Shown piece by piece: positions 1 to 6,259 of a stretch of 7,279 nt of DNA. Numbering within the stretch: position 1 is the stretch's first letter; every line of letters begins with the position of its first letter. The DNA lies in assembly GCA_902772795.1 (NCBI GenBank), contig CACYBZ010000110.1, positions 1 to 7,279 on the forward strand, written 5' to 3'. This DNA is from an uncultured Ruminococcus sp. GTDB lineage: Bacteria; Bacillota; Clostridia; Oscillospirales; Acutalibacteraceae. A program made the translations under genes and the position numbers. The notes under the pieces were generated by a model that saw nothing but the letters and a program-made list of their open reading frames with translations, was not told the DNA's origin and did no database searches.

Positions 1-104
1 AGGGCAAAGCCCTTAAACAGTCAGGGGTTCCGCGCCTGAACCTCGCAAGCCTTTAAAAAGGCTTGACCGAAACTTTAAGGCGAAATCTGCTGTCGCAGAT
101 TTCG
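1..104. repeat. Array of short inverted repeats at the left edge (non-coding)
   Basis: No plausible gene lies in this stretch. It carries a series of short hairpins: AGGGC/GCCCT at 1-13 with an AAA loop; a weak TCAGG/CCTGA at 21-39; CAAGCCTT/AAGGCTTG at 46-65 with a 4-base loop; and a perfect 10-bp stem CGAAATCTGC/GCAGATTTCG at 81-104 around a TGTC loop. None is followed by a T-run, so they do not look like intrinsic terminators. The first hairpin matches the last hairpin of the element at 6108-6243, so the window probably opens at the end of another copy. The function is unknown; dispersed REP-like or MITE-like DNA is the likeliest explanation. Confidence 0.7.
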
Positions 105-142
105 GGCAACGTAGAGAGAAAAATCCGAATGAAGTGAGCCTT

Positions 143-257
143 AAAAAGTTTTGACCCACTTTTTCAAAAGTGGGTGGGGTCAAGGGGCGAAGCCCCTTGG
201 CAGGATTTTCAAGGGTGCAACCCTTGAAGCAGGATTTTCAAGGGCGAAATCCTTAAA
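143..257. repeat. Four-hairpin repeat element, copy 1
   Basis: Four consecutive inverted repeats are visible. They are ACCCACTTTT/AAAAGTGGGT (154-175), CAAGGGGC-GAA-GCCCCTTG (181-199), TTCAAGGGT-GCA-ACCCTTGAA (208-228) and a degenerate one around 237-257. Hairpins three and four are each introduced by the same 16 bases, GCAGGATTTTCAAGGG, at 200-215 and 229-244. The same order of hairpins, with shared linkers GGGGTCAAGGGG (176-187) and CCCCTTGGCAGGATTTT (193-209), recurs at 6108-6243. The element ends about 110 bases before the sipL-like start, so it may be in the 5' leader or just upstream of the promoter. No transposase is linked to it. Confidence 0.75.
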
Positions 258-291
258 TTTAGCAAAGAAAGTTCTATCAGGGCAGTGTTCT

Positions 292-320
292 GAATATAGT
301 AAGGGTGTAAACCAAAAATG
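292..320 (+). promoter_or_regulatory. Candidate SigE-like promoter before the sipL-like gene
   Basis: GAATATA at 292-298 matches six of seven positions of the SigE -35 consensus KMATATT. It is followed, after a 14-base gap, by CAAAAATG at 313-320, which matches only four of seven fixed positions of the -10 consensus CATACAnT. The spacing is right for SigE and the downstream genes are mother-cell genes in model species, which is why it is listed. An overlapping TATAGT at 295-300 could equally be a SigA -10 with a poor -35 (TTCTAT, 272-277). Confidence 0.25.
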
Positions 321-350
321 GCTGTCATATCGCAGGGACAGATATTTGAA

Positions 351-356
351 AAGGAG
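351..356 (+). promoter_or_regulatory. Ribosome binding site deciding the sipL-like start
   Basis: AAGGAG lies only 2 bases before the ATG at 359 but 11 bases before the in-frame ATG at 368. The first spacing is too tight for normal initiation, so the second ATG is preferred. Starting there also gives the N-terminus MNYTLSKKAVSV, close to the usual beginning of SPOCS-LysM proteins. Confidence 0.6.
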
Positions 357-367
357 CGATGACCCAA

Positions 368-1903
368 ATGAATTACACTTTGTCGAAAAAAGCCGTTTCG
401 GTAAAAGAAACGGTCTTTGACGGATGTTCAGAACAACCTGTTGACCTTGACCTTACCTTACCTGACTACTGTCCCGACATTATGAGAATCCTCAAATGTC
501 GGGTAAATCCGAAAATTCTCACGAAAAGCATTTCCGCCGACCGTCTGGAAATCGAAGGCAATGCCGAACTGAAAATCCTGTATGTTGACGCTGTCAAAAA
601 AACGTTGCGGTGCAGTGACCATAATATTCCTTTTTCGGCTTCTTTCAACATGAAACAAAGTCCGCAGAATGCTGTTGTCAGTGCCAAAGTCAGAACAGAA
701 TACATCAACTGTCGGGCATTAAGTCCCAGACGACTGGATATTCACGGAGCGTTTTCGGTATGTGCCAAAGTCATCTGCAAGAGTGAAACAGAATTCCCTT
801 GCGATATCGAAAACCATACCGTACAGATTAAAAAATCCCGTGCGGAATTATCTGTTCTGGAGGGAATGGCACAGCAACAGTTCACCCTTTCGGAAAGCGT
901 GACGCTGGGGGCAAATACGGGAAATATTGAAGCTGTCCTGAAGAGTGATGCTACTGTCATCAAAGGGGATTGTCGGGCAATCAGCAACAAAGTCATGATA
1001 AAAGGCGAAGTCAACATCAGGGTGCTGTATCTTGCGGACATCAACACGGGACAGACGGGTATCTTTGACTATACATTACCGTTCAGCGAAATTCTTGACG
1101 CCGACGGCGTAGACGAAAACTGTCTGTGTGTGACGGATATTGAACTTGTCAACCACACGGTGAACATCAAAAACGACTATGCCGAAAACGGAGCAAGTGC
1201 CGATTTTGATGTCAAGCTGGCAGTCACGGCGATGGGCTACCGCAGTGACGAAATCGCCTTTATTGATGACGCTTATTCTACGGAATACGACCTGAATCTG
1301 ATTTACAATCAGATGAATCTTTCCCAGATGCAGAGGTCCTATACGGAAAGCTGTATTACCAAGTCTACTGTGGAAATCGGGGCGAACAGTATCCAGTCAG
1401 TAACCGACATCTGGTGTGAACAGTGCAGTACTTCGGCCGTTACCGAGGACGGAAATTTTCTGGTAAAGGGCAAACTGAATATGTGTGTTCTTGCGGTGGA
1501 CAATGACAATATGCCGTTTTATTCCGAAAGGGTAATTGACTTTGCCTATCCGCTGAACAAAGTCACAGAAAACTGTCAGCTGGAAACAACGGGGACGGTG
1601 CAGTCGGTGAGTTATCGTATCAACGGAGCGAACTCCCTTGATTTCCGCATAGAAACCCGACTGGACATTACGGTGATTCATAATCATACTGTCCGCTATG
1701 TCAACTCACTCACCCCCGACACCGAAAACCCCCGTGTCAAAGACACTTCTTCCGCACTGACGCTGTATTATGCTTCTGACGGGGAAAGCGTGTGGGACAT
1801 TGCCAAGAACTATGCCGTAGACTGTCAGCGGGTCATGGAAGAAAATGAACTGTCTGACGACAAGATAACCAATGCGGTGATGTTGTTTATTCCGAGTGTG
1901 TGA
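368..1903 (+). CDS. sipL: SPOCS (DUF3794) and LysM domain protein, SipL-like spore morphogenesis factor
   Basis: The 511-residue protein has three copies of the SPOCS/DUF3794 fold, roughly residues 15-140, 180-290 and 335-445, each with the repeated pattern of a strand, a V.I.G...(I/V).(I/V/L)LY-type core and a later F.lPf-like stretch. The first contains the family hallmark VFDGCSEQPVDLDLTLPDYC. A LysM module ends the protein at about 464-511 (GESVWDIAKNY...FIPSV). This is the architecture of SipL of Clostridioides difficile, whose LysM region binds SpoIVA and helps localise it around the forespore. There is no signal peptide or membrane segment, as expected for a mother-cell cytoplasmic protein. 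The spoIVA start lies 10 bases after the stop, supporting the pairing. The protein has 17 cysteines, which is many for this size. The name rests on architecture and context; other clostridial SPOCS-LysM proteins of unknown role exist. Confidence 0.85.
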   Translation: MNYTLSKKAVSVKETVFDGCSEQPVDLDLTLPDYCPDIMRILKCRVNPKILTKSISADRLEIEGNAELKILYVDAVKKTLRCSDHNIPFSASFNMKQSPQNAVVSAKVRTEYINCRALSPRRLDIHGAFSVCAKVICKSETEFPCDIENHTVQIKKSRAELSVLEGMAQQQFTLSESVTLGANTGNIEAVLKSDATVIKGDCRAISNKVMIKGEVNIRVLYLADINTGQTGIFDYTLPFSEILDADGVDENCLCVTDIELVNHTVNIKNDYAENGASADFDVKLAVTAMGYRSDEIAFIDDAYSTEYDLNLIYNQMNLSQMQRSYTESCITKSTVEIGANSIQSVTDIWCEQCSTSAVTEDGNFLVKGKLNMCVLAVDNDNMPFYSERVIDFAYPLNKVTENCQLETTGTVQSVSYRINGANSLDFRIETRLDITVIHNHTVRYVNSLTPDTENPRVKDTSSALTLYYASDGESVWDIAKNYAVDCQRVMEENELSDDKITNAVMLFIPSV

Positions 1904-1908
1904 GGTGG
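1902..1908 (+). promoter_or_regulatory. Ribosome binding site of spoIVA overlapping the sipL-like stop
   Basis: GAGGTGG sits 5 bases before the ATG at 1914 and shares bases with the TGA stop at 1901-1903. It rules out the longer GTG start at 1896, and suggests that spoIVA translation is coupled to the end of the gene before it. Confidence 0.7.
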
Positions 1909-1913
1909 GAAAA

Positions 1914-3392
1914 ATGCAGGAAAGAAATATTTATCAGGATATCGCCCAGAGAACGAACGGAGATATTTATATCGGCGTGGTAGGGCCTGTCAGAACAGGG
2001 AAATCTACCTTTATCAAACGGTTCATGGACAGTATTGTCATACCGAACATTCAGAACGACAGCCGTCGTGAAAGGGCAGTCGATGAATTACCGCAGTCAG
2101 CGGGTGGAAGAACCATCATGACGACCGAACCGAAGTTCATTCCCGAAAACGCTGTGGAAATCACACTGGAGGGAAATGCAGGTCTGAAAGTACGGGCGAT
2201 TGACTGTGTGGGTTATATTGTACCGAGTGCCATAGGCTATATCGAAGACGAACAGCCCCGTATGGTAAAGACACCGTGGTTTGAAGAAGAGATACCTTTC
2301 AACATGGCAGCGGAAATAGGAACGAAAAAAGTCATTACCGACCATTCGACTATCGGATTGGTTGTCACCACGGACGGCAGTATCAGTGACATTCCACGTA
2401 CAGAATACGCCGAGGCAGAAGAACGTGTCATCAATGAACTGAAAGCCATCAACAAACCGTTCATTGTTCTGCTGAACAGTCTTTATCCCGATTCCCCCGA
2501 AACAACCGCTTTAGCCGAACAAATCGGGACAAAATACGATGTTCCCGTGGTGGCGGTGAACTGTATCGAACTGGACGAAACGCAGATAGAGAAAATTCTG
2601 GCACAGATTCTCTTTGAATTTCCGATAAAGGAAATCAAGGTCAATATGCCGAAGTGGGTCACCAATCTGGAGAAGAACCACTGGCTGAAAACGTCGGTAT
2701 ACAGTGCCATTGCCGAACCTGCTAAAATTATCCGCAAAATCCGAGAAATACAGAGTATTGCCGACCATGCCACAGACTGCGAAAATATCCGCAATGCCAT
2801 GATTGACAATATTGATTTGGGCAGAGGTACGGCAAAAATCACCGTCAGCATTGACGGCAGACTGTTCTATAAAGTGCTTGGCGAAAAAACAGGTCTTGCC
2901 ATTGCCGACGAGGGCGATATGCTCAGCTGTGTGATGGAACTGGCAAAAATGAAAAGTGAATTTGATAAAATCCGCAAAGCCTATGACGATGTTAACGAAA
3001 AAGGTTATGGTATAGTCATGCCGTCCATGGAAGAACTTTCGCTGGAAGAACCCGAAATTATCCGACAGGGCGGTAAATACGGTATTCGTCTGAAAGCCTC
3101 CGCCCCGTCCATTCACATGATGAAAACGACTATCAATACGGAAGTCACGCCGATTGTCGGGTCAGAACAGCAGTCCGAAGAACTTGTTTCCTACCTGCTC
3201 AAGGAATTTGAAGAAAATCCCATTCAGATTTGGGAAACGAACATTTTCGGCAAATCATTGCATGAACTGGTCAACGAAGGTCTGCATAACAAGCTCAACC
3301 GAATGCCCGAAGATGCCAGAAAGAAAATGAAAGAAACCATCGAACGTATCATTAACGAAGGCTGTAACGGTTTAATCTGTATCATTCTGTAA
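1914..3392 (+). CDS. spoIVA: Stage IV sporulation protein A, coat morphogenetic ATPase
   Basis: SpoIVA polymerises by ATP hydrolysis into a shell on the mother-cell face of the outer forespore membrane, forming the base on which the spore coat is assembled; it is also needed for cortex formation. From the ATG at 1914 the protein is 492 residues, the same length as the Bacillus subtilis protein. The N-terminus (NIYQDIAQRT..GDIYIGVVGPVRTGKSTF) contains the Walker A motif with Lys30. Thr70/Thr71 in IMTTEPKF match the sensor threonines, and Asp97 in the AIDCVGY segment matches Walker B, at the same residue numbers as in B. subtilis. A middle domain follows, then a C-terminal domain ending in LICIIL, the conserved tail implicated in membrane targeting through SpoVM. 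All key residues are intact. It is the last gene of the unit, and an intrinsic terminator begins 6 bases after the stop. Transcription is expected to be SigE-dependent by analogy. Confidence 0.98.
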   Translation: MQERNIYQDIAQRTNGDIYIGVVGPVRTGKSTFIKRFMDSIVIPNIQNDSRRERAVDELPQSAGGRTIMTTEPKFIPENAVEITLEGNAGLKVRAIDCVGYIVPSAIGYIEDEQPRMVKTPWFEEEIPFNMAAEIGTKKVITDHSTIGLVVTTDGSISDIPRTEYAEAEERVINELKAINKPFIVLLNSLYPDSPETTALAEQIGTKYDVPVVAVNCIELDETQIEKILAQILFEFPIKEIKVNMPKWVTNLEKNHWLKTSVYSAIAEPAKIIRKIREIQSIADHATDCENIRNAMIDNIDLGRGTAKITVSIDGRLFYKVLGEKTGLAIADEGDMLSCVMELAKMKSEFDKIRKAYDDVNEKGYGIVMPSMEELSLEEPEIIRQGGKYGIRLKASAPSIHMMKTTINTEVTPIVGSEQQSEELVSYLLKEFEENPIQIWETNIFGKSLHELVNEGLHNKLNRMPEDARKKMKETIERIINEGCNGLICIIL

Positions 3393-3397
3393 ACAGG

Positions 3398-3435
3398 AAA
3401 ACTCCTTGTGTATCTGCACAGGGAGTTTTTTATTC
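3398..3435 (+). terminator. Rho-independent terminator after spoIVA
   Basis: AAAACTCCTTGTG (3398-3410) pairs with CACAGGGAGTTTT (3417-3429) through 13 pairs including one G-T wobble, around the 6-base loop TATCTG. The 3' arm runs into TTTTTTATT. This is a textbook intrinsic terminator and marks the end of the sipL-spoIVA unit. Confidence 0.92.
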
Positions 3436-3440
3436 TGCTG

Positions 3441-3469
3441 TCATAACAGGGAAATTTCGGGTTACACTA
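3441..3469 (+). promoter_or_regulatory. Candidate forespore (SigG/SigF-like) promoter
   Basis: TCATA at 3441-3445 matches four of five positions of the SigG -35 consensus GHATR. After 17 bases, TACACTA at 3463-3469 matches five of seven positions of the -10 consensus CATWMTA. It lies directly after the terminator and 35 bases before the next start, where a promoter is needed. The match is imperfect, and the -35 half also resembles a SigE site, so the sigma factor is uncertain. Confidence 0.3.
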
Positions 3470-3504
3470 ACACAAGAGATTTTTCAGATACAGGAGTTTT
3501 TGCC

Positions 3505-3852
3505 ATGAGCAGACGAACAACGGCATTTATTTTTATTGCCTTTATTTTCATGATGATATCGGCGGTGATATCGACACTGATGAGCTGTCAGCACACCGCC
3601 AAAGCCGAACCCGAACGTCCCACAGCACTTGTGACTGAGGCAGTCACCGCCGAGCCACAGTACAAGACCTACACCGTCAAGGAATATAACGGACTGGTAG
3701 CGGTCTTTTACGGTGACAGTACCCGACCTGTCAGAATTACGGACTGTTATGTATCGTCTTTACCCGAAGAGGACAGAAAAAAACTCATGTCAGGTATACA
3801 GACCACTTCCGAAAACAAAATGAAACGGCTTCTGGAAGATTTATGCAGTTGA
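3505..3852 (+). CDS. Small membrane-anchored protein with BofC-like C-terminal region
   Basis: The 115-residue protein starts at the ATG at 3505, which has AGGAG (3492-3496) 8 bases upstream; longer in-frame starts fall inside the terminator. Residues 5-27 are one hydrophobic segment. It ends in LMSC, which could be read as a poor lipobox, so either a membrane anchor or a lipoprotein is possible. A polar linker (about 29-52) leads to a compact C-terminal region (about 53-115) with YTVKEYNGLVAVF, a PVRITDCYVSSLPEEDR segment and a final helix ending LLEDLCS. I recall this layout from small clostridial proteins annotated as BofC C-terminal-domain proteins. In Bacillus, BofC is made in the forespore and restrains the SpoIVB signalling protease. 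That role is not shown for this short form, which lacks the BofC N-terminal domain. It probably opens the second operon. Confidence 0.75.
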   Translation: MSRRTTAFIFIAFIFMMISAVISTLMSCQHTAKAEPERPTALVTEAVTAEPQYKTYTVKEYNGLVAVFYGDSTRPVRITDCYVSSLPEEDRKKLMSGIQTTSENKMKRLLEDLCS

Positions 3853-3900
3853 CAGCAGAAACAGTGTCACGCAAGCCGAACACAATAAGGAGGGGCAGTA

Positions 3901-4581
3901 ATGACGATATCGGTAATCCGAACCATAATACTCTATATTCTGATACTGGTGATGGTCAGGGTGATGGGCAAACGGCAAATCAGCGACCTGCAGACAAGCG
4001 AACTTGTTGTGACGTTGCTGATATCGAATATAGCGGTCATTCCTATGCAGGATCCTACTTTACCGCTGGTCAGCGGAGCAGTTCCGATTATGCTTTTAGT
4101 GGGACTGGAGGTACTGATGAGTTATTTCATGACAAAGAATACCCGATTCAGAAGTTTCATCTGTGGGAAACCGCAGGCAGTGATATGGGAGGGCAGACCC
4201 GACCGTGAAAAAATGAAATTGCTGAGAATGACTACCGAAGATTTATCCGAGCAGTTACGTCAGCAGGGTATTTTTGCGTTGAGCGATGTACAGTATGCCG
4301 TCATCGAAACAAACGGAACACTGAGCGTCATGAAAAAGGCAATGAAAGACACCGTCACCCCCGAACAGATGAAATTAAAAGATGTCAGTGCAGAATTTGA
4401 ACTCATTGTCATCAGTGACGGGGAAATCGCAGAACATTCCCTGAAACTCTGTCAGATGACGGAAAATCAGCTGAAAAAAATCCTTGTCAAAGAAAAAGTC
4501 AGACAGGAAGATATCTTTATTATGACACTTACGCCAAGTCACGTCTACCACATTATCAAGAAACAGGAGTTTTCCCGATGA
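3901..4581 (+). CDS. DUF421 (YetF/YdfS-like) integral membrane protein
   Basis: The 226-residue protein matches the DUF421/YetF family in full. Three membrane segments lie at about residues 5-22, 34-49 and 58-77. The family signature RVMGKRQISDLQTSELVVTL runs at the end of the first and into the second, followed by SNIAVIPM. The soluble, presumably cytoplasmic, C-terminal region (about 80-226) carries the typical stretches GKPQAVIWEG, LRQQGIFALSDVQYAVIETN and a final alpha/beta part. The ribosome site AAGGAGG (3887-3893) is 7 bases before the ATG. The biochemical role is unknown. DUF421 relatives in Bacillus occur in the spore inner membrane, and one DUF421-containing protein has been linked to spore heat resistance and germination behaviour. 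The next gene overlaps it by 4 bases (ATGA), indicating coupled translation. The position between spore genes supports an inner-membrane role in the spore, but this is inference. Confidence 0.92.
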   Translation: MTISVIRTIILYILILVMVRVMGKRQISDLQTSELVVTLLISNIAVIPMQDPTLPLVSGAVPIMLLVGLEVLMSYFMTKNTRFRSFICGKPQAVIWEGRPDREKMKLLRMTTEDLSEQLRQQGIFALSDVQYAVIETNGTLSVMKKAMKDTVTPEQMKLKDVSAEFELIVISDGEIAEHSLKLCQMTENQLKKILVKEKVRQEDIFIMTLTPSHVYHIIKKQEFSR

Positions 4582-4955
4582 ACAGAATTATTACCGCAAT
4601 CGTGATGTTGCTGGCGGTAGCAGGAGGAGCAATAGGAGAAAGCTGTTATGTCATTTCCGTTTCGGAAGATGTCAGAACGCATCTGCAGTGTGCTATGGAA
4701 AGCTATCACAGAGATGACATTACACAGACAGAAAAACATCTGCACGAGGCTGAGAAAATCTGGGACAACAGCCGTTCCGTTCTCAATTCCCTGCTGATAC
4801 ACAACTACACCGAAACCATCAGCGAACATATCACCACAACTATCGACACTCTGCAATATGACAAAGAAAATTTTCCGATAGAATGTCATACCACCACAGA
4901 CGCTGTACAGGTCATTATTGATTCCATGATACCGCATATAGACAATATTCTTTAG
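4578..4955 (+). CDS. DUF4363 family protein, single N-terminal membrane anchor
   Basis: The 125-residue protein has a hydrophobic N-terminus (about residues 3-20, MNRIITAIVMLLAVAGGA), then a mostly helical domain with the family pattern: a region of charged helix ending in EAEKIWDN, LIHNYTETISEHI, and a closing DSMIPHIDNIL. It starts within the stop of the DUF421 gene (ATGA overlap) with AGGAG (4565-4569) 8 bases upstream. DUF4363 proteins commonly follow DUF421 genes in spore-forming Firmicutes, and the tight coupling suggests the two form a complex at the membrane, with this soluble domain outside the cytoplasm. No enzymatic motif is visible and the function is not known. His75 and the paired helices could form a small bundle, but this is speculation. 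The assignment to the family is by recalled pattern and context. Confidence 0.82.
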   Translation: MNRIITAIVMLLAVAGGAIGESCYVISVSEDVRTHLQCAMESYHRDDITQTEKHLHEAEKIWDNSRSVLNSLLIHNYTETISEHITTTIDTLQYDKENFPIECHTTTDAVQVIIDSMIPHIDNIL

Positions 4956-4962
4956 AAAGAGG
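4956..4962 (+). promoter_or_regulatory. Ribosome binding site favouring a TTG start for gerAB
   Basis: AAAGAGG starts right after the DUF4363 stop. The first possible start, GTG at 4964, is only 1 base away, while the in-frame TTG at 4973 is 10 bases away. The TTG is therefore preferred, giving MSVRERISAGQLF, which fits the usual short charged lead before the first GerAB helix. Confidence 0.6.
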
Positions 4963-4972
4963 TGTGGAAACA

Positions 4973-6052
4973 TTGTCGGTCAGGGAAAGAATTTCTGCAG
5001 GACAGCTTTTCGCCTTGCTGTATATCAGCCGAATGGTTGTCAATGTCACTTACAGTCGCTATCATTCCGATATCAACGACCTGAAATATGGTGTATTCAG
5101 CAGTCTTACCGCATTGTTTTTCACGCTGGTGATGCTGATACCCGTCCATCTGGTTATCCGTTCGGGAAACGGCAGAAATATTCTGGACAGTTCCTTTACC
5201 ACCGCCAGACCTTTTTCCTTTGCCGTAGCGTTACTGTACGGCATATATTTTCTGTGGGTACTGGTGTATACCGTTTCCTTTTTCGATACCATGACAAGCA
5301 ACGTCTTTGACCCCAACCTTTCTGTTACCGTACTGTCAGCGGTGGGAATACTCTCAACGATATACGGAGCATACAAGGGTATTCAGACGTTAGGCAGAGC
5401 GTCAACGCTGTTTCTGGTGCTGATAGGTATTGCCCTTGTCATTCTGACGGGTACGCTGATTCCCAAAGCGGATTTTCTCAACTTTGAACCCCTTTCCGCT
5501 GACAATATTCCGTCCGTCACCGAAATGACTGTTTCCGCCTTGTCAAAAAATTCCTGTATTCCCGCTATGGCACTGCTGATTCCCCTCACGGACGGCAACA
5601 GGAAAATGACTTCTTTACTCTGGGCAACAGCCGTATATCTTTCCATGAGCGTTATCGCTTTGCTGATAATTGCCGTACTCGGCGAATATACCTTTACACA
5701 GACTTTCCCTGTCTATACGCTTACCGCTGTCGCTTCACTCGGCGTAACCAGACGGTTGGACGGTATTTTCATGGGGGTGTGGCTTCTGGGAATGTTCGTG
5801 AAAGTATCTTTGTTCATCGCTCTTTTTGCGATGTGCGTCAATAAGTTCTTCGGGGAGAAAAAAGCGAAAACGGCTGTTTTTCTGTGCGGTGGTGCGGTGT
5901 TCGGCCTGTCGTTACTGGTCAACAGCGTGGACGGTATAGCTGATATGCTGTTCAATGTTTATTTTGCATTCGGCTTTACCCTGCTGACGGCGGTTGTTCT
6001 GCCGTTGGTCGTCACCATTACCAACATCTGTAAGAAAAAACACGTCCGATGA
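4973..6052 (+). CDS. gerAB: Spore germination protein GerAB, membrane transporter-like receptor subunit
   Basis: GerAB-type proteins are the B subunits of spore germinant receptors in the inner membrane, related to amino acid/polyamine/organocation transporters and thought to bind the germinant. The 359-residue protein has about ten hydrophobic segments, including about 42-62, 80-104, 117-135, 144-162, 214-236, 263-288, 299-317 and 326-349, and no signal peptide. Family landmarks are ISAGQLF at the N-terminus, YGAYKGIQTLGRAS (131-144), and the C-terminal block FPVYTLTAVASLG...RRLDGIFMGVWLLGMFVKVSL (245-280). The C-terminus is basic (KKKHVR). Length is normal for the family (about 360). The start is a TTG; a GTG at 4964 would add three residues. 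It follows the DUF4363 gene by 17 bases, so it probably shares its transcript. Its gerAC partner lies downstream across a 207-base gap; no gerAA is visible. The germinant cannot be predicted. Confidence 0.93.
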   Translation: MSVRERISAGQLFALLYISRMVVNVTYSRYHSDINDLKYGVFSSLTALFFTLVMLIPVHLVIRSGNGRNILDSSFTTARPFSFAVALLYGIYFLWVLVYTVSFFDTMTSNVFDPNLSVTVLSAVGILSTIYGAYKGIQTLGRASTLFLVLIGIALVILTGTLIPKADFLNFEPLSADNIPSVTEMTVSALSKNSCIPAMALLIPLTDGNRKMTSLLWATAVYLSMSVIALLIIAVLGEYTFTQTFPVYTLTAVASLGVTRRLDGIFMGVWLLGMFVKVSLFIALFAMCVNKFFGEKKAKTAVFLCGGAVFGLSLLVNSVDGIADMLFNVYFAFGFTLLTAVVLPLVVTITNICKKKHVR

Positions 6053-6107
6053 AAATTTTCTGTCTGTGCGGTCGGAATAATTCTATTACGGTATAGCGGT
6101 GACAACC

Positions 6108-6243
6108 AAAAGTTTTTGCCCCGCTTTTTCCAAAAAGCGGGTAGGGGTCAAGGGGACAACGTCCCCTTGGCAGGATTTTAAAGGGCGAAGCCCTTTAATG
6201 AATAAAAACTCAAAATGGGATTTTTAAGGGCAAAGCCCTTGAA
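6108..6243. repeat. Four-hairpin repeat element, copy 2, between gerAB and gerAC
   Basis: Four inverted repeats in the same order as at 143-257: CCCGCTTTTT/AAAAAGCGGG (6120-6141), CAAGGGGAC-AAC-GTCCCCTTG (6149-6169), TTAAAGGGC-GAA-GCCCTTTAA (6178-6198) and TTTAAGGGC-AAA-GCCCTTGAA (6223-6243, one G-T pair). Linkers GGGGTCAAGGGG (6144-6155) and CCCCTTGGCAGGATTTT (6163-6179) are identical to copy 1. Differences from copy 1 within stems are largely paired, for example CCCAC/GTGGG against CCCGC/GCGGG. No stem is followed by a T-run on the + strand. The rest of the gerAB-gerAC gap (6053-6107) shows nothing recognisable. Confidence 0.78.
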
Positions 6244-6247
6244 CGAT

Positions 6248-6253
6248 GGGAGA
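6248..6253 (+). promoter_or_regulatory. Ribosome binding site of gerAC
   Basis: GGGAGA directly abuts the ATG at 6254 but is 6 bases from the in-frame GTG at 6260. The GTG is the better-placed start. The site begins 4 bases after the last hairpin of the repeat element. Confidence 0.5.
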
Positions 6254-6259
6254 ATGAAT

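Noticed and set aside
181..257. CRISPR-like array
   Set aside because: The repeated unit appears only twice in tandem, units are palindromic with 3-base loops, and there are no uniform spacers or cas genes.
151..420. 89-residue + strand open frame through the hairpin array
   Set aside because: It is formed by translating the inverted repeats, has no good ribosome site, and runs out of frame into the SPOCS-LysM gene.
2511..3116. 201-residue antisense open frame inside spoIVA
   Set aside because: spoIVA is conserved along its whole length on the other strand; the antisense product has no recognisable domain and reflects codon bias.
3406..3504. Longer N-terminus for the BofC-like protein starting at 3406
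   Set aside because: The start would lie inside the terminator stem. The ATG at 3505 has a well-placed AGGAG and begins a clean membrane segment.
3843..4208. 121-residue + strand open frame overlapping the DUF421 gene
   Set aside because: It is an out-of-frame reading of a gene with strong family signature; its product is low-complexity and polar with no recognisable domain.
4545..4973. 142-residue antisense open frame over the DUF4363 gene
   Set aside because: It covers the + strand gene almost exactly, has no matching context, and the + strand gene has a ribosome site and coupled start.
6120..6243. Intrinsic terminator after gerAB
   Set aside because: The hairpins are stable, but none is followed by a T-run on the + strand, and gerAC lies in the same direction just downstream.
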